From assembly GCA_963805925.1 (NCBI GenBank), contig CAWDWB010000003.1, positions 1,736,001 through 1,800,000 of the forward strand: a stretch of DNA of 64,000 nucleotides, given 5' to 3'. This document shows positions 9,460 through 18,616 of the stretch, piece after piece; within the stretch, counting starts at the first letter, position 1, and every line of letters begins with the position of its first letter. A program made the translations under genes and the position numbers. The DNA is from CAMPKL01 sp963805925. GTDB taxonomy: Bacteria > Acidobacteriota > Terriglobia > Bryobacterales > UBA6623. Below the pieces are notes generated by a model, which saw nothing but the letters and a program-made list of their open reading frames with translations, was not told where the DNA came from and searched no databases.

Positions 9460-10078
9460 CGTCGCGATTGCCTTCGGCCAACGCGGGGCCGAGGAATTGC
9501 AGGCCGATCCGGTAGCTGTCCTCGTCCCGGTGGCAGTGGGTCACCATCCCCTGCCGATACGAGCCCAAGTGAGAAACCTCGATGACTTCGTCTGCTAATA
9601 GCGGTTCAGGGGATTCCAACTGTAAGCCTGTTTCGCTGGCATCGCGAATGATGACCGGCAGGTCATCGCGCCGGCCTTCCCGTGTACAGCTAATCTTTGC
9701 CGCGCAGTACATCGGCTCACGGTCACTGCGCCGTTTGTCCCGAGGAATCACTTCCACTCCCAGGAAGAATCCGCCATTGCCCGAAGCGCAATGGCGCACA
9801 ACAGCCGTGACGGTCGGTTCCTCCTCGGTCGAGACCAATATCGTCTTTCCTTGAGGGATCAGTCGGGGCCCTCGGATCCCAAAGCCTTTCGCCGAACGGT
9901 TCTCCAATCTTCCGGCGAACGCCTGGGAGCCTTTCTCTAAGTCCTCCCATTCCACGAGTACCGTCTGGTATTCCGGCTTGCGCGGCCCGGATCGGCGTTC
10001 GCGCGGAGGGCCTGCGTGTTGCGGCGTTGTCGGAGGCCGAAAGATCTGTGCGAGGGTATCTTTGATCCGGAGCGGCAT
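9452..10078 (-). CDS. Tandem PilZ-domain protein
   Basis: The 208-residue protein carries two PilZ-like halves. The second is canonical for cyclic di-GMP binding, with RRSDR followed by DASETGLQLES (about residues 115-160). The first has RRSGPRKPEY and NRSAKGFGIRG (about residues 28-70), a looser version of the same RxxxR and (D/N)xSxxG pattern. No transmembrane segment or output enzyme is attached, so it is probably a cytoplasmic c-di-GMP receptor that acts by protein contact. It lies 33 bases downstream of the DUF72 gene. Confidence 0.8.
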   Translation of the reverse strand: MPLRIKDTLAQIFRPPTTPQHAGPPRERRSGPRKPEYQTVLVEWEDLEKGSQAFAGRLENRSAKGFGIRGPRLIPQGKTILVSTEEEPTVTAVVRHCASGNGGFFLGVEVIPRDKRRSDREPMYCAAKISCTREGRRDDLPVIIRDASETGLQLESPEPLLADEVIEVSHLGSYRQGMVTHCHRDEDSYRIGLQFLGPALAEGNRDVT

Positions 10079-10111
10079 GCTGGTTCATCGCTCCTATCGG
10101 CCGGATCTGGG

Positions 10112-10834
10112 TTAGTCGTGAATCGAAACGCTCCGCAGCAGCTCTTCCGCGTAAAGGGCCCCCTCCGGAGTATCTTCGTGCTTGAAGTAGAGGAAAACAT
10201 CCTGGCCCGCCGAGAGCAGCCCCTCCACCTTGCCGCGAATCGCGATGCGATCCGCCTCGTCGTACGCCGTCTTGCGAAGACGCATATAGACGAAATCCGC
10301 CGTCACGATGTCCGGAACCGTCAATTCGTCCGATTCGGCCTGGCACAACGCTGCGTTGTGGTCCCGTAGAGCCGAGTAGGTCGATTCCTCGAACCACGAC
10401 TCGTGCCGAAACTCGAACGTCGCGCGAATACCGTCCGGGAGCAGCTTTAGAAAAGTGCGAAGTCTTTCCAGGTCGAGCTTCATGTTCGGGGGCAGTTGGA
10501 ACAAGACCGCACCCAGCCGTCCGGCAGCTCGCAACGGTTCCATCGATCGCAGAAAGAATTCGGTCGCTTCGGCGGCTTCCGCCTTCAACCTAACGAAATG
10601 AGTGATGCGTTGATGCGCTTTGACGCTGAACTGAAATCCTTCCGGCGTAGCATCGCGCCATTTCGCCAGCGTCGATTCGCTCGCGCTGCGGCGGAACGTA
10701 TAGTTGATTTCGACGCTATTCAGCCGGGTCGCATAGTGTTCTAAGAACCGCGCCTGCGGCACGTTTTTGGGGTAAAACCCCGGCTTCCAAGCCGGATAAG
10801 CAAAACCAGAGGCACCGGCGTAGAGGTGAGGCAT
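10112..10834 (-). CDS. DUF72-family protein
   Basis: This 240-residue protein matches the DUF72 (YecE-like) family, a TIM-barrel-like fold of unknown function. Recognisable segments are LYAGASGFAYPAWK at the start, LNSVEINYTFRR, FSVKAHQRITH and FEFRHESWF near the middle. The enzymatic role is not established. It probably forms a small operon with the PilZ gene downstream. Confidence 0.85.
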   Translation of the reverse strand: MPHLYAGASGFAYPAWKPGFYPKNVPQARFLEHYATRLNSVEINYTFRRSASESTLAKWRDATPEGFQFSVKAHQRITHFVRLKAEAAEATEFFLRSMEPLRAAGRLGAVLFQLPPNMKLDLERLRTFLKLLPDGIRATFEFRHESWFEESTYSALRDHNAALCQAESDELTVPDIVTADFVYMRLRKTAYDEADRIAIRGKVEGLLSAGQDVFLYFKHEDTPEGALYAEELLRSVSIHD

Positions 10835-10868
10835 GGCAACATCCGCCCGGCAGCCCAGGCTAGAGGCG

Positions 10869-10874
10869 AGTATA
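10869..10874 (-). promoter_or_regulatory. Possible -10 element upstream of the DUF72/PilZ genes
   Basis: TATACT on the minus strand lies 35 bases upstream of the DUF72 start. A -35 box is not evident. The rest of the 224-base gap (10835-11058) shows nothing else I can assign. Confidence 0.25.
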
Positions 10875-11058
10875 ATTCACCGGCAATGAGCGCTCCACTG
10901 GATCGGATCGTCGCGACCTATTTCGCATAGGAGCGCTGGCTATTCTTCCCTGCGCCGCCGCGCACACCGCGGAGATGTGAAGTCTTCCGCGTTGCCGACA
11001 TAGTTCTTCGCGCACGTGACGCTGCCGAAGCGGCCCCGGTCTTTCCGATCTAGGCCAC

Positions 11059-12033
11059 CTACTGTAAGAGCCCGCCATGCCCGAACCTCCCAATTTCTGC
11101 GGCGTTTAATCGGTATTGCGTCAGCAACGCCGGAAGCAGCAAATCCACGACGTTCGGTCGCGCTGATCGAAAGCAGCCTGGAGCAGCGACGATGGGGATC
11201 TCGCCGACGTAGGCCAGGAGTAGGAGATTCCCTGGCTCTACGGGGGCCATAAACCGTTCCAGACTGCCCCCGACCTTCTTGATGGCTCGACCGACTACGT
11301 CATCTGGCCCCGCCGGCGCCGTAGTCGACGCCATCAAAACCACCGTTGGACGCGCTCGCAACAGATGATGGAGACTCCTCGCCAGGACTTCTTCTTCCTC
11401 TCGCGCCGCCAAGACGAATGCCGCATGGACGCCAAATCGTTCCAATCGCGTCCGCATGATGCCCTCAAACAGCCTGCGCGCCCGCTCCGCTTCAAACGGA
11501 TCGCTATAGAGCACGCCCACGGCCGGTTCGCCCACCGGGCGCGCCTGCAAGAGCGGACCCGCCTCCTCCAATCGAGCCCGCTCTCGCTCGAACTCCTGAC
11601 GCGGCACGCCGAATGGAGCCGACTTGATCGTCGCCAACCGCTGCTGGGCGAAGGCGAACGAAAGATTCGGCAATGTCGCCGCCGTGACGATGCCCGAACT
11701 GTTGAGTTGACGCAGGCGTTCTTCATCGACCAGCACACAGCAGCTCTCGGTGGCGACCAAGTTGGCGCGGCCTCCGGCGCCGACGCGGATCTCCAGATTT
11801 CCGCAGGCCGACTGGAGGGCCAACTGCACCGCCGCGTCCCCTTCCGGGACATCGCCGTCTTCCAGGACGTTCACCGGAACCTGGAGATAACCTTCCCGAG
11901 TCAGCAGTTGGATGTCTTCATCATTCAGCTGATGGCCCTTGGCCAGCAGCTTCTTGCCTGTCGGATAAAAAACTGGGTCGCTTAACAGCATCCCCGCAGC
12001 ATTCGAAACATCGACTACTTGTCTCCGCAACAC
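11059..12033 (-). CDS. Molybdopterin-binding (MoCF/MogA-like) domain protein
   Basis: The C-terminal half of this 324-residue protein resembles the MoCF-type domain found fused to MobA-like transferases. The signatures are STTAPAGPDDVVGRAIKKVGG, VEPGNLLLLAYVGEIPIVAAPGCFRSARPNVVD in pieces, and LLPALL near the end. The N-terminal 150 residues (YPTGKKLLAKGHQLNDEDIQ) recall the beta-rich and TIGR03529-like front parts of such proteins but I cannot name them. It starts with GTG at 12033 behind a strong GAGGAGG ribosome binding site. No molybdopterin transferase or molybdoenzyme is adjacent, so the partner is unknown. Confidence 0.65.
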   Translation of the reverse strand: MLRRQVVDVSNAAGMLLSDPVFYPTGKKLLAKGHQLNDEDIQLLTREGYLQVPVNVLEDGDVPEGDAAVQLALQSACGNLEIRVGAGGRANLVATESCCVLVDEERLRQLNSSGIVTAATLPNLSFAFAQQRLATIKSAPFGVPRQEFERERARLEEAGPLLQARPVGEPAVGVLYSDPFEAERARRLFEGIMRTRLERFGVHAAFVLAAREEEEVLARSLHHLLRARPTVVLMASTTAPAGPDDVVGRAIKKVGGSLERFMAPVEPGNLLLLAYVGEIPIVAAPGCFRSARPNVVDLLLPALLTQYRLNAAEIGRFGHGGLLQ

Positions 12034-12260
12034 GGGCCTCCTCAGCAGAGCGCTCCCACCGCCGGGGCGCTATGACGAAGAGGAAGTATAGCCGCATTGA
12101 ACCGAGTCTTAGCAAGAATCAATTCAGTATTTATGGATTCTTTATGGCATTGCTGATGCTCAGACCCATGTATAGTGGACTCAGATGGAATCTGGTTAGC
12201 AGTATCCAGCGTCATTTCCCACTCAATGGGACACATTTCTCCATCTATTCCGCTACGGCT

Positions 12261-14218
12261 CTACGGTCTTGCAAGGACAACCGGAGCCTGCTCAGCGCCG
12301 ACAATCGCCCGGAAAAAATCGCGTACCGAGGCGTATCCCTCCGGAGCTACCTCCGCGTTGCGCACTGTCAACTCCCTAGCGAACACGAACTCGCCGCCGT
12401 CAACGGCCCAGGACGCGGAATAGTCTCCGAACGCCGTATGTAATTCGACGTCGGACAGGCTTCTCGTCCACCACAAAGCCTTTGGGCAGCGAGAATCGGA
12501 TTGTCTCGCGCGAGGCGTTGGCCTCCAGCAGCACAGGATGTTCCCGCTCCGTATCGGTCAGGTATGCGCCCGAGCGGCGTCCCACGATCGCCGGCTTGAA
12601 CACCAAGAGCCGGCCGGCAATCGACTGAGCGTAGCGCGGGGCGGCGAACTGCACCGCCAAATCGAAACCCGCGTCCGGATCGTCGTGGACTTCCACCGCG
12701 CCAACCGCCGCCGCCGGCGTACCCCGCGTGATCCAGCTTCTCGATGACGCTGCGGTATTCCGCTTCCGAACCCCTGGCCCGCAGGGCGCGATTCTCCGTC
12801 GCCGACTGCCCAATGGAGCTCTCTTTTAACGAAACTTCGATGTTACCTTCAGTGGAGAGCACGACCGAAGCTTCGCGTTCGACCCGATTCTGCTCCGGGG
12901 CAGCCGACGGGACGCGAATCAGCAGTCCGCTTGCCGGCGCCGTCAGCAGCGCCCAGCTATCTTGCTCATACGCCGGCAACTGCCCCAGCGGCGTGTAGGG
13001 GTCGGTGGGGTCGAACAACAGCAGCCGCCCAAAACCTTCCCAATCCCCCACCGCAGGGGTCTCGATCCCGTCGGGCGCCTCGATGGCCACGATCACATGG
13101 TTGAATTGATGGGGCGAAGGCCATTCCTGGCGAACGTACCGCTGGTCGCCCGAGTAGATCGCAGTCAAATGGGAGCGGATCCCAACGGACTCCAATAACG
13201 AGCGCATCAGCGTGACCTTGTCCTTGCAGTCGCCATAGAGATTGCGCAGTACCTGCGGCGCCGGGTGGGGCGTATAGCCGCCGCCGCGGCCCGTCCCGAT
13301 TTGGATCGAAACGTAGGTCACGCCCTGCACGAACTCGCCGATCGCCTTGACCTTCTCCCAGGCGCCAGCGACTCCGGCGGTCAATTCGTGCGCCTTCTGG
13401 GCGACCGCCGCGTCGGGTTCCATGGGTGGTGCGCTGAGCTCATTCAGCCATGCGCCGACCGCGCTCCAATCCGCGAAGCTCATCTCGGCCGCAGCGCCCG
13501 CGGGCGGAAAATACGTCGCCGCCACCCGGGGAGCTAATGCCGAGTACGACGGGCCGGCCTCCTCTCGGCGAATCGGCGGCAGATTCCGCAGCTCCCAGGT
13601 GTAGCGCGAGCCTTGCACCAGCGGTTCGATCGGCGGCGCGTTCAGGGTCACTGCTTGCGCCGTTCCGCCGGCCGGCAGATCCATGTTGAAGCGCCCGGTG
13701 AGTACCGGCAAATCGTCCTGGAAGCCGTAGACGAACTGGGCAAAAATCCTGCGCCGCTCCAGAACGGACTCGAAGCCGAAAACCGCACCGGGATCGGCTT
13801 GACCTTCGGCTGAGAGCACCTGGATCCTCGCCTCGTCGTAGGCGTTGCCGTTCGACAACGCTCTTTCGACGACGTCTTTCTCTTCCAACGTCTTATTGCC
13901 GCCCGAAGGGTAGAGAATCCAGCCCTTGAGCTTGCGCACCCGATCCGCGTCCGTCGTGTAGACAATCCGCTCGGCAGCGCGTTTGTCGCCGTTGCGTTGC
14001 AGCACGCGAATGGCTCCGCGCCGCGACACCGTCACTTTTCCGGGGCCGTCGACGCGCACCGACTCTTCGTCGAACAGCACCACCGCCTCGATGTCGGATG
14101 CGTACTCGGGAACCTGTCGTGAGGCGACTTCCTTCAACCAATCGGGCGGCGGATCGGAGCCCCATGCCAGCGTACAGAAGGCGATGGCCCAAGCCGCTAT
14201 TAGCAGACGCGCCGCCAT
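12261..14218 (-). pseudogene. DUF3857/transglutaminase-domain exported protein, interrupted by two frameshifts
   Basis: Three reading frames together encode one 651-residue protein. From 14218 the first frame gives a signal peptide (MAARLLIAAWAIAFCTLA), a DUF3857 domain and a transglutaminase-like core with its Cys (YGDCKDK, near residue 331), His (FNHVIV, near 374) and Asp (LFDPTD). The frame is lost near 12705-12725, within a GGC/GCC-rich run. The second frame carries FDLAVQFAAPRYAQ to LPKGFVVDEKP, is lost near 12455, and the third continues DVELHTAFGDYSASW to the stop at 12261. Each break is repaired by removing one base. It follows the paralogue at 14220-16214 by one base. Sequencing error is as likely as true inactivation. 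Confidence 0.8.
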
Positions 14219-14219
14219 G

Positions 14220-16214
14220 CTATTGTCCTCGCCGCGCCGTCAGCATGTGCTGGTCGTTTTGGTATTGGTTGTCGAAAATGCTCTTCAACTGCGGATAAGC
14301 ATCGCGGGGGAAGATCACCGAGCCTCCTTCGCCCCAGGTGAAGTTGCGCTCGTAGGTAAACTTGACGCCGTCTTGGTGCGTCAAAGTCACCCCGTAGGAA
14401 CCCACGCCCGGGGCGCGGAAGGGTTTCGGAGTGTCGGGCGTATCCAGCTGGAAACCTTCCGGAAGGCTAATCGTGTAGCGGTCGGTCTCCGTGAAGGGAT
14501 AGTCGAAGTAGACGTCGTGCAACCGTTCACTGACCTCGAATCGCGGACTAGCGTTCTTCATCCCGAAATTCGGCTGTACGAACAGCCGCTGGCCGGTTAC
14601 CGCGGCATATCCGGGTGCCAGAATCGAGTAGGAGTAGGCGAAGGGCCCCTGGCGCGAATCAGCGTTCTTGACCTGGACCTTGGTGACCTCCGCCCCGGGA
14701 AGCCTGCGGGTCAACAGATCCTTGACGCGGTCGATACGCTCTTGCTCCGAGAGCCCGTCGTAGAGTTTTTTAGCCTCAACGCCGCGGTGTCCGGTGTAGG
14801 ACTCGGTCACCTCGCCGACCAGCGTCCCATCCGCGCGGAGTTCGAATGTACCTTCGCGCGATGACTTGCTGCGCACCGGGGCGGACATCGCCGTCTGGAC
14901 CCACTCCACCGACTTCGGCTTGGAGTCGGTGATCAGCGCCGCTACGCCCTCGTGGCGCCAGTCCAGCATGCCCGGCTCCAGATAAGGACTCGACGGGTCC
15001 TGGAATTCCCACTTGCCGTTCAGCTTCACGGCCGCCAGCAGGTCGTTCAAAAAATAGCGGTCCAGGAAGTTGATATCGAAGAACGTCTCGGCGCGGTCAG
15101 AAACCAGCGCCGGGCGTGCTTCAAGTCCGGCGGCGCCGGCCAGCGCCACGAACAGCAGATTGATGTCGCGGCCCGTGCCGATGCCGCGGCTCAACGTATC
15201 GGAGGGATTCTTGTTTTCCGTGGCATTGGCGCGCTCTTCCGCCGTCACGTCGGAGCGGTCGCCGCTTAGGGAGCGGATCTCGGAGAGGCAAAATTCCCGC
15301 AAACGCAGCACTTTTTCGGCATCGCTTGCCGCTCCCGCAGTGACCCGATCCGCGACTTGTTTGACCTGCTTGTCCTCTCGGATCTCTTCCTTGAGCTCAT
15401 CGAAGGCGTCCTTGCCTAGCTGCTGCCAGAAACGCTCCGGTTCGTTGAATTTGTCGCGCTGGTAATAAATCAGCGCCCACTTGCGAGCCGCCAACTCCGG
15501 AGGCATTGAGGGCTCCTCGCGATAGGCAGGCAGGTTCTGCGCCTCCATGTGGGTATAAATTTTCAGACCGTTTTGATCCTGCGTCCACGGCGCGAAATCG
15601 CAGCCGAAATCCCGCGTGCGCATGTAGTATCCGTAGTCCATCATTTCGGCCATCGGCTTGACGCGGTAGATGATCTGCCAGGTCGGATTGTCGCGCTGGC
15701 AATCGAGGCGCTGGCGAACGACCCTGTTGTCGCGGTATTCGACCCACTGATACTCGATAATGTCCCCGACCTCGACGTTGGGCATCGAAAAGGAGCGCAT
15801 GCTGACGTTGACGCCGCCGGCGCGAGCGACCGGGCGCTCAAATACGTCAGCCTTGCGCAGCTCCACAATCCGACCGTCCGGTTTAATCGTGCGGCCGCTG
15901 ATCTCGCTCACTTGGATGTCCGAGGCGGCCTCCACCAGGTCAATCGTGCTCTGCTTCTCAACCCCTCGCTCGGTGAAAATCTTCACCCGCAAGTATTGGG
16001 TTTCCATGGTCTGCGGTTGACGCCCGCCCAGCAGTCGATCCTCTAGCCAAACCTGCCAAAAGATCGTCTCTGAGTCGGCGTTAGGGTCCATCCGCGGAGC
16101 CGTCGTCGCGAGAAGCTCTGGGGTGACCGGCTCCCAATCGACTGCCCATAATGTCGGCGGAATCAAAGCCGCCACGATGGCCGCTAGCCCGACCGCGCAA
16201 AGCAAGCGATGCAT
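14220..16214 (-). CDS. DUF3857-domain exported protein with a degenerate transglutaminase core
   Basis: This 664-residue protein has a signal peptide (MHRLLCAVGLAAIVAALI), a DUF3857 domain (about residues 60-230, with GDIIEYQWVEY) and a transglutaminase-like region (about 295-400). Where the family has a catalytic Cys in a GNC/GDC(K/H)DK motif this protein reads GIGTGRDINLLF (near residue 345), and the His of the NH motif is replaced in RYFLNDLL. It therefore looks catalytically dead, unlike the neighbour at 12261-14218. A beta-rich C-terminal domain follows. The two genes form an operon, and the pair may work as a complex at the cell envelope; that is inference. Confidence 0.8.
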   Translation of the reverse strand: MHRLLCAVGLAAIVAALIPPTLWAVDWEPVTPELLATTAPRMDPNADSETIFWQVWLEDRLLGGRQPQTMETQYLRVKIFTERGVEKQSTIDLVEAASDIQVSEISGRTIKPDGRIVELRKADVFERPVARAGGVNVSMRSFSMPNVEVGDIIEYQWVEYRDNRVVRQRLDCQRDNPTWQIIYRVKPMAEMMDYGYYMRTRDFGCDFAPWTQDQNGLKIYTHMEAQNLPAYREEPSMPPELAARKWALIYYQRDKFNEPERFWQQLGKDAFDELKEEIREDKQVKQVADRVTAGAASDAEKVLRLREFCLSEIRSLSGDRSDVTAEERANATENKNPSDTLSRGIGTGRDINLLFVALAGAAGLEARPALVSDRAETFFDINFLDRYFLNDLLAAVKLNGKWEFQDPSSPYLEPGMLDWRHEGVAALITDSKPKSVEWVQTAMSAPVRSKSSREGTFELRADGTLVGEVTESYTGHRGVEAKKLYDGLSEQERIDRVKDLLTRRLPGAEVTKVQVKNADSRQGPFAYSYSILAPGYAAVTGQRLFVQPNFGMKNASPRFEVSERLHDVYFDYPFTETDRYTISLPEGFQLDTPDTPKPFRAPGVGSYGVTLTHQDGVKFTYERNFTWGEGGSVIFPRDAYPQLKSIFDNQYQNDQHMLTARRGQ

Positions 16215-16418
16215 CTCTTATCCCTCTCTTTCCTCAGCCGAATGGAAAAATAAACAGAGACCGGCGCCAATTCGGTAGGCAGCCCAAGTATATACCGGAA
16301 ATCCTTGGATTTACTTCCGTTTCATCTCCGTGACCGGTCGGGAATTATCGACGCTGCGCCGCCGCTCGCCGTCCCAGTTGCAGGCTCGCCGCCACTCCGA
16401 TACTCTCTGGAGCAGCCG
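16215..16418. promoter_or_regulatory. Divergent intergenic region with a weak plus-strand promoter
   Basis: The 204-base gap lies between the divergent DUF3857 and enolase-superfamily genes. On the plus strand TTGCAG (16378-16383) and GATACT (16399-16404) are 15 bases apart and 14 bases before the dehydratase ATG. This would leave an unusually short leader, so I rate it low. I see no operator. Confidence 0.2.
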
Positions 16419-17636
16419 ATGACTTCTCAACTTTTTTCACGCCGCCGCATGCTTGCGGCGGCTGGCGGCGCTCTCGCCGGTATACCCCAGTGGAGCAGAG
16501 CCGCCGACGACAAGCTCAAGATCGTCTCCGTCGACGCCTATCCGGTCAAGCTCTGGGCCAACTCGACCCAGGGAGCTTTGCCCAAGTTCACTTCGGACTT
16601 CGATCCTCGCCGCTGGAGCTACTCCGGCCCCTACGCCCAACTGGCTGGCGAGTTGGTGGTTGTCATCAAGACCGATCAAGGCCACATCGGCTACGGCATG
16701 GGCAGCGGCGGCGCAGTTGGAGTCCAGATCATCGAAGGGCATCTCCGCAATCTGTTGCTTGGCGTCAACCCGCTCAACATCGAAATGCTCTGGGACCAAA
16801 TGTATTCCTCGTCGCTCGCCTACGGCCGCCGCGGCGTGTTCGTCATGGCTCTCAGCGGCGTCGACAATGCTCTTTGGGATATATACGGCAAGCAGATGAA
16901 TCAGCCTGTCTGGCGCTTGCTAGGCGGCACGACCAAAGACAAGGCGCAGTCCTACTTCACCAGCGCCAATCCTGAAAGGGGCCTCGAGCTCGGTTTCGAG
17001 CACTTTAAGTTGCCTATCCGCGATGGCCTCAACGACGGACGCGCCGGCATGCAACGCACAGTGGACATCCTTACCCGCACTCGCGACATGATCGGCCCCG
17101 ATCGCGGACTGATGATCGATTGCAGTTCGCGCTGGGACGACGTGGCGTACACCAAGGAAATGGCCCGCCGCCTGGAGGACGTGCGGCTCTACTTCATCGA
17201 AGAGCCGCTCTCCCCCGACAACGTCCTTGGCTATGAACAACTCATCCGCGAAGTCGAAGAAACCCTGATCGCGTCCGGCGAGCACGAGTACACCCACCAC
17301 GGCTTCAGCATGCTCTTCCATCACCACGCCGTCGAAGTCGTGCAACCCGACGTCACCTGGTGCGGAGGCGTTACGGCCGTGCGGCGCATCGCGGCAATGG
17401 CCGATGCACAAGGCCTACCGCTCATCCCGCATCGCGGCGGCAGCCTGTTCGGTCTTCCTTTGGTCCTCTCGCAGCCGAACGCGACGCTTGCCGAGAGTTT
17501 CGGCACCGGCGACGACGGGACCGAGTTGATGGACGCCTGTACGGCGCGCTTTGAGAATGGTTACTACTACCCGCCTGAGGGGCCCGGCTTCGGAGCCGCC
17601 CTCACCGAAGACCTGATACGGAGGCACGTGCAGTGA
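16419..17636 (+). CDS. Enolase-superfamily sugar-acid dehydratase (L-rhamnonate dehydratase-like) with a Tat-like leader
   Basis: The 405-residue protein belongs to the mandelate racemase/muconate lactonizing group. Metal ligands are seen in MIDCSSRW (Asp), YFIEEPL (Glu) and ASGEHEYT (Glu), and the active-site His in LIPHRGGS. The stretch QPDVTWCGGVTAV matches the rhamnonate dehydratase subgroup best. The start at 16419 yields SRRRMLAAAGGALAG, a twin-arginine-type signal; this suggests export or a lipid-anchored periplasmic enzyme. It overlaps the next gene in a GTGA and probably supplies a 2-keto-3-deoxy acid to it. Confidence 0.82.
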   Translation: MTSQLFSRRRMLAAAGGALAGIPQWSRAADDKLKIVSVDAYPVKLWANSTQGALPKFTSDFDPRRWSYSGPYAQLAGELVVVIKTDQGHIGYGMGSGGAVGVQIIEGHLRNLLLGVNPLNIEMLWDQMYSSSLAYGRRGVFVMALSGVDNALWDIYGKQMNQPVWRLLGGTTKDKAQSYFTSANPERGLELGFEHFKLPIRDGLNDGRAGMQRTVDILTRTRDMIGPDRGLMIDCSSRWDDVAYTKEMARRLEDVRLYFIEEPLSPDNVLGYEQLIREVEETLIASGEHEYTHHGFSMLFHHHAVEVVQPDVTWCGGVTAVRRIAAMADAQGLPLIPHRGGSLFGLPLVLSQPNATLAESFGTGDDGTELMDACTARFENGYYYPPEGPGFGAALTEDLIRRHVQ

Positions 17637-18607
17637 TCACCCGACGCAACTTCTTTGCTCAGAGCGGCTTACTCGCCCTGGCCTCGACCCGTCTCGGCGC
17701 GTCCGATGCCGATGCCTTCCGCGGCGTCTACCCGATTCTGCAGACGCCATACCTTGAAGACGGCGGCCTCGACTACGTCGCCCTCGGCCGGCAGGCCCGC
17801 TTTGTGGATCGCGCCGAGGCCCACGGCATGGTCTGGCCCCAACTGGCCAGCGAATACGCCCTGCTGACCTTCGACGAACGCATTCGCGGCGCCGAAACTC
17901 TGGCCGAGGCCAAACACGCCGGCCTCAAGCCGCGTCTGGTGATCGGCGTCCAAGCCGAGGACACTGCCACAGCCGTGCGTTACGCCCAGCACGCCGCCAA
18001 AATCAAGCCCGACGCGATCATTGCCTTGCCCGCCCGCAAGCCCGATCAGAAAGAGTTTGACCTCGACGCCACTCGCGCCTACTACAAGGCGGTGGCCGAA
18101 GCCTGTCCGCTGCCGATGTTCATTCAAGCCATCGGCAACATGAGCGTCGAGTACGTTACCAGCCTGGTCGAGGAAATTCCCAATCTCTATTTCGTCAAAG
18201 ACGAAGCCGGCCACACGCTCTCGCGCATCACCGAATTCGCGCACGTCGACGCCAAGAAGAAACCCATCGTCTTCACCGGCGGCCATGGCAAGACGATGCT
18301 CGATGAAATGGCCCGCGGTGCGCGCGGCAACATGCCCGCCGCCGCCTGGGTTGATCTCTACGTCAGCGCTTGGGAGCTTTGGGAACAAGGCCGGACCGGA
18401 GAAGCCTTCGACGTGTTCTCGAAGAACCTGCTGCTGGTCATGCAAGTGCAAGCTTACGGTCTAGCGGCGCTCAGCTACATTCTTACCAAGCGCGGCGTCT
18501 TCACCAACTGGAATGTTCGTGCTCCGAACGCCCGCCCGCTGGATGAAGAAGCTCTTCACGCCATCGACGTCACCTACGATTTCGTCAAACCGTATCTGCG
18601 CGCTTAG
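17633..18607 (+). CDS. DapA-fold aldolase/lyase with a Tat-like leader
   Basis: This 324-residue TIM-barrel protein belongs to the dihydrodipicolinate synthase/N-acetylneuraminate lyase family. The Schiff-base lysine is in NLYFVKDEAGH (Lys near residue 189). It is not a canonical DapA: the GTTGE loop is replaced by QLASEYALLTFDE and the Tyr on the LYNVP strand is Gln in MFIQAIGNM. The GTG start at 17633 is set by a GGAGG nine bases away and by the GTGA overlap with the dehydratase. The leader TRRNFFAQSGLLALAS looks Tat-like. Context suggests cleavage of a 2-keto-3-deoxy sugar acid, but the changed residues make the reaction uncertain. Confidence 0.78.
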   Translation: MITRRNFFAQSGLLALASTRLGASDADAFRGVYPILQTPYLEDGGLDYVALGRQARFVDRAEAHGMVWPQLASEYALLTFDERIRGAETLAEAKHAGLKPRLVIGVQAEDTATAVRYAQHAAKIKPDAIIALPARKPDQKEFDLDATRAYYKAVAEACPLPMFIQAIGNMSVEYVTSLVEEIPNLYFVKDEAGHTLSRITEFAHVDAKKKPIVFTGGHGKTMLDEMARGARGNMPAAAWVDLYVSAWELWEQGRTGEAFDVFSKNLLLVMQVQAYGLAALSYILTKRGVFTNWNVRAPNARPLDEEALHAIDVTYDFVKPYLRA

Positions 18608-18616
18608 AGCGTGCCG

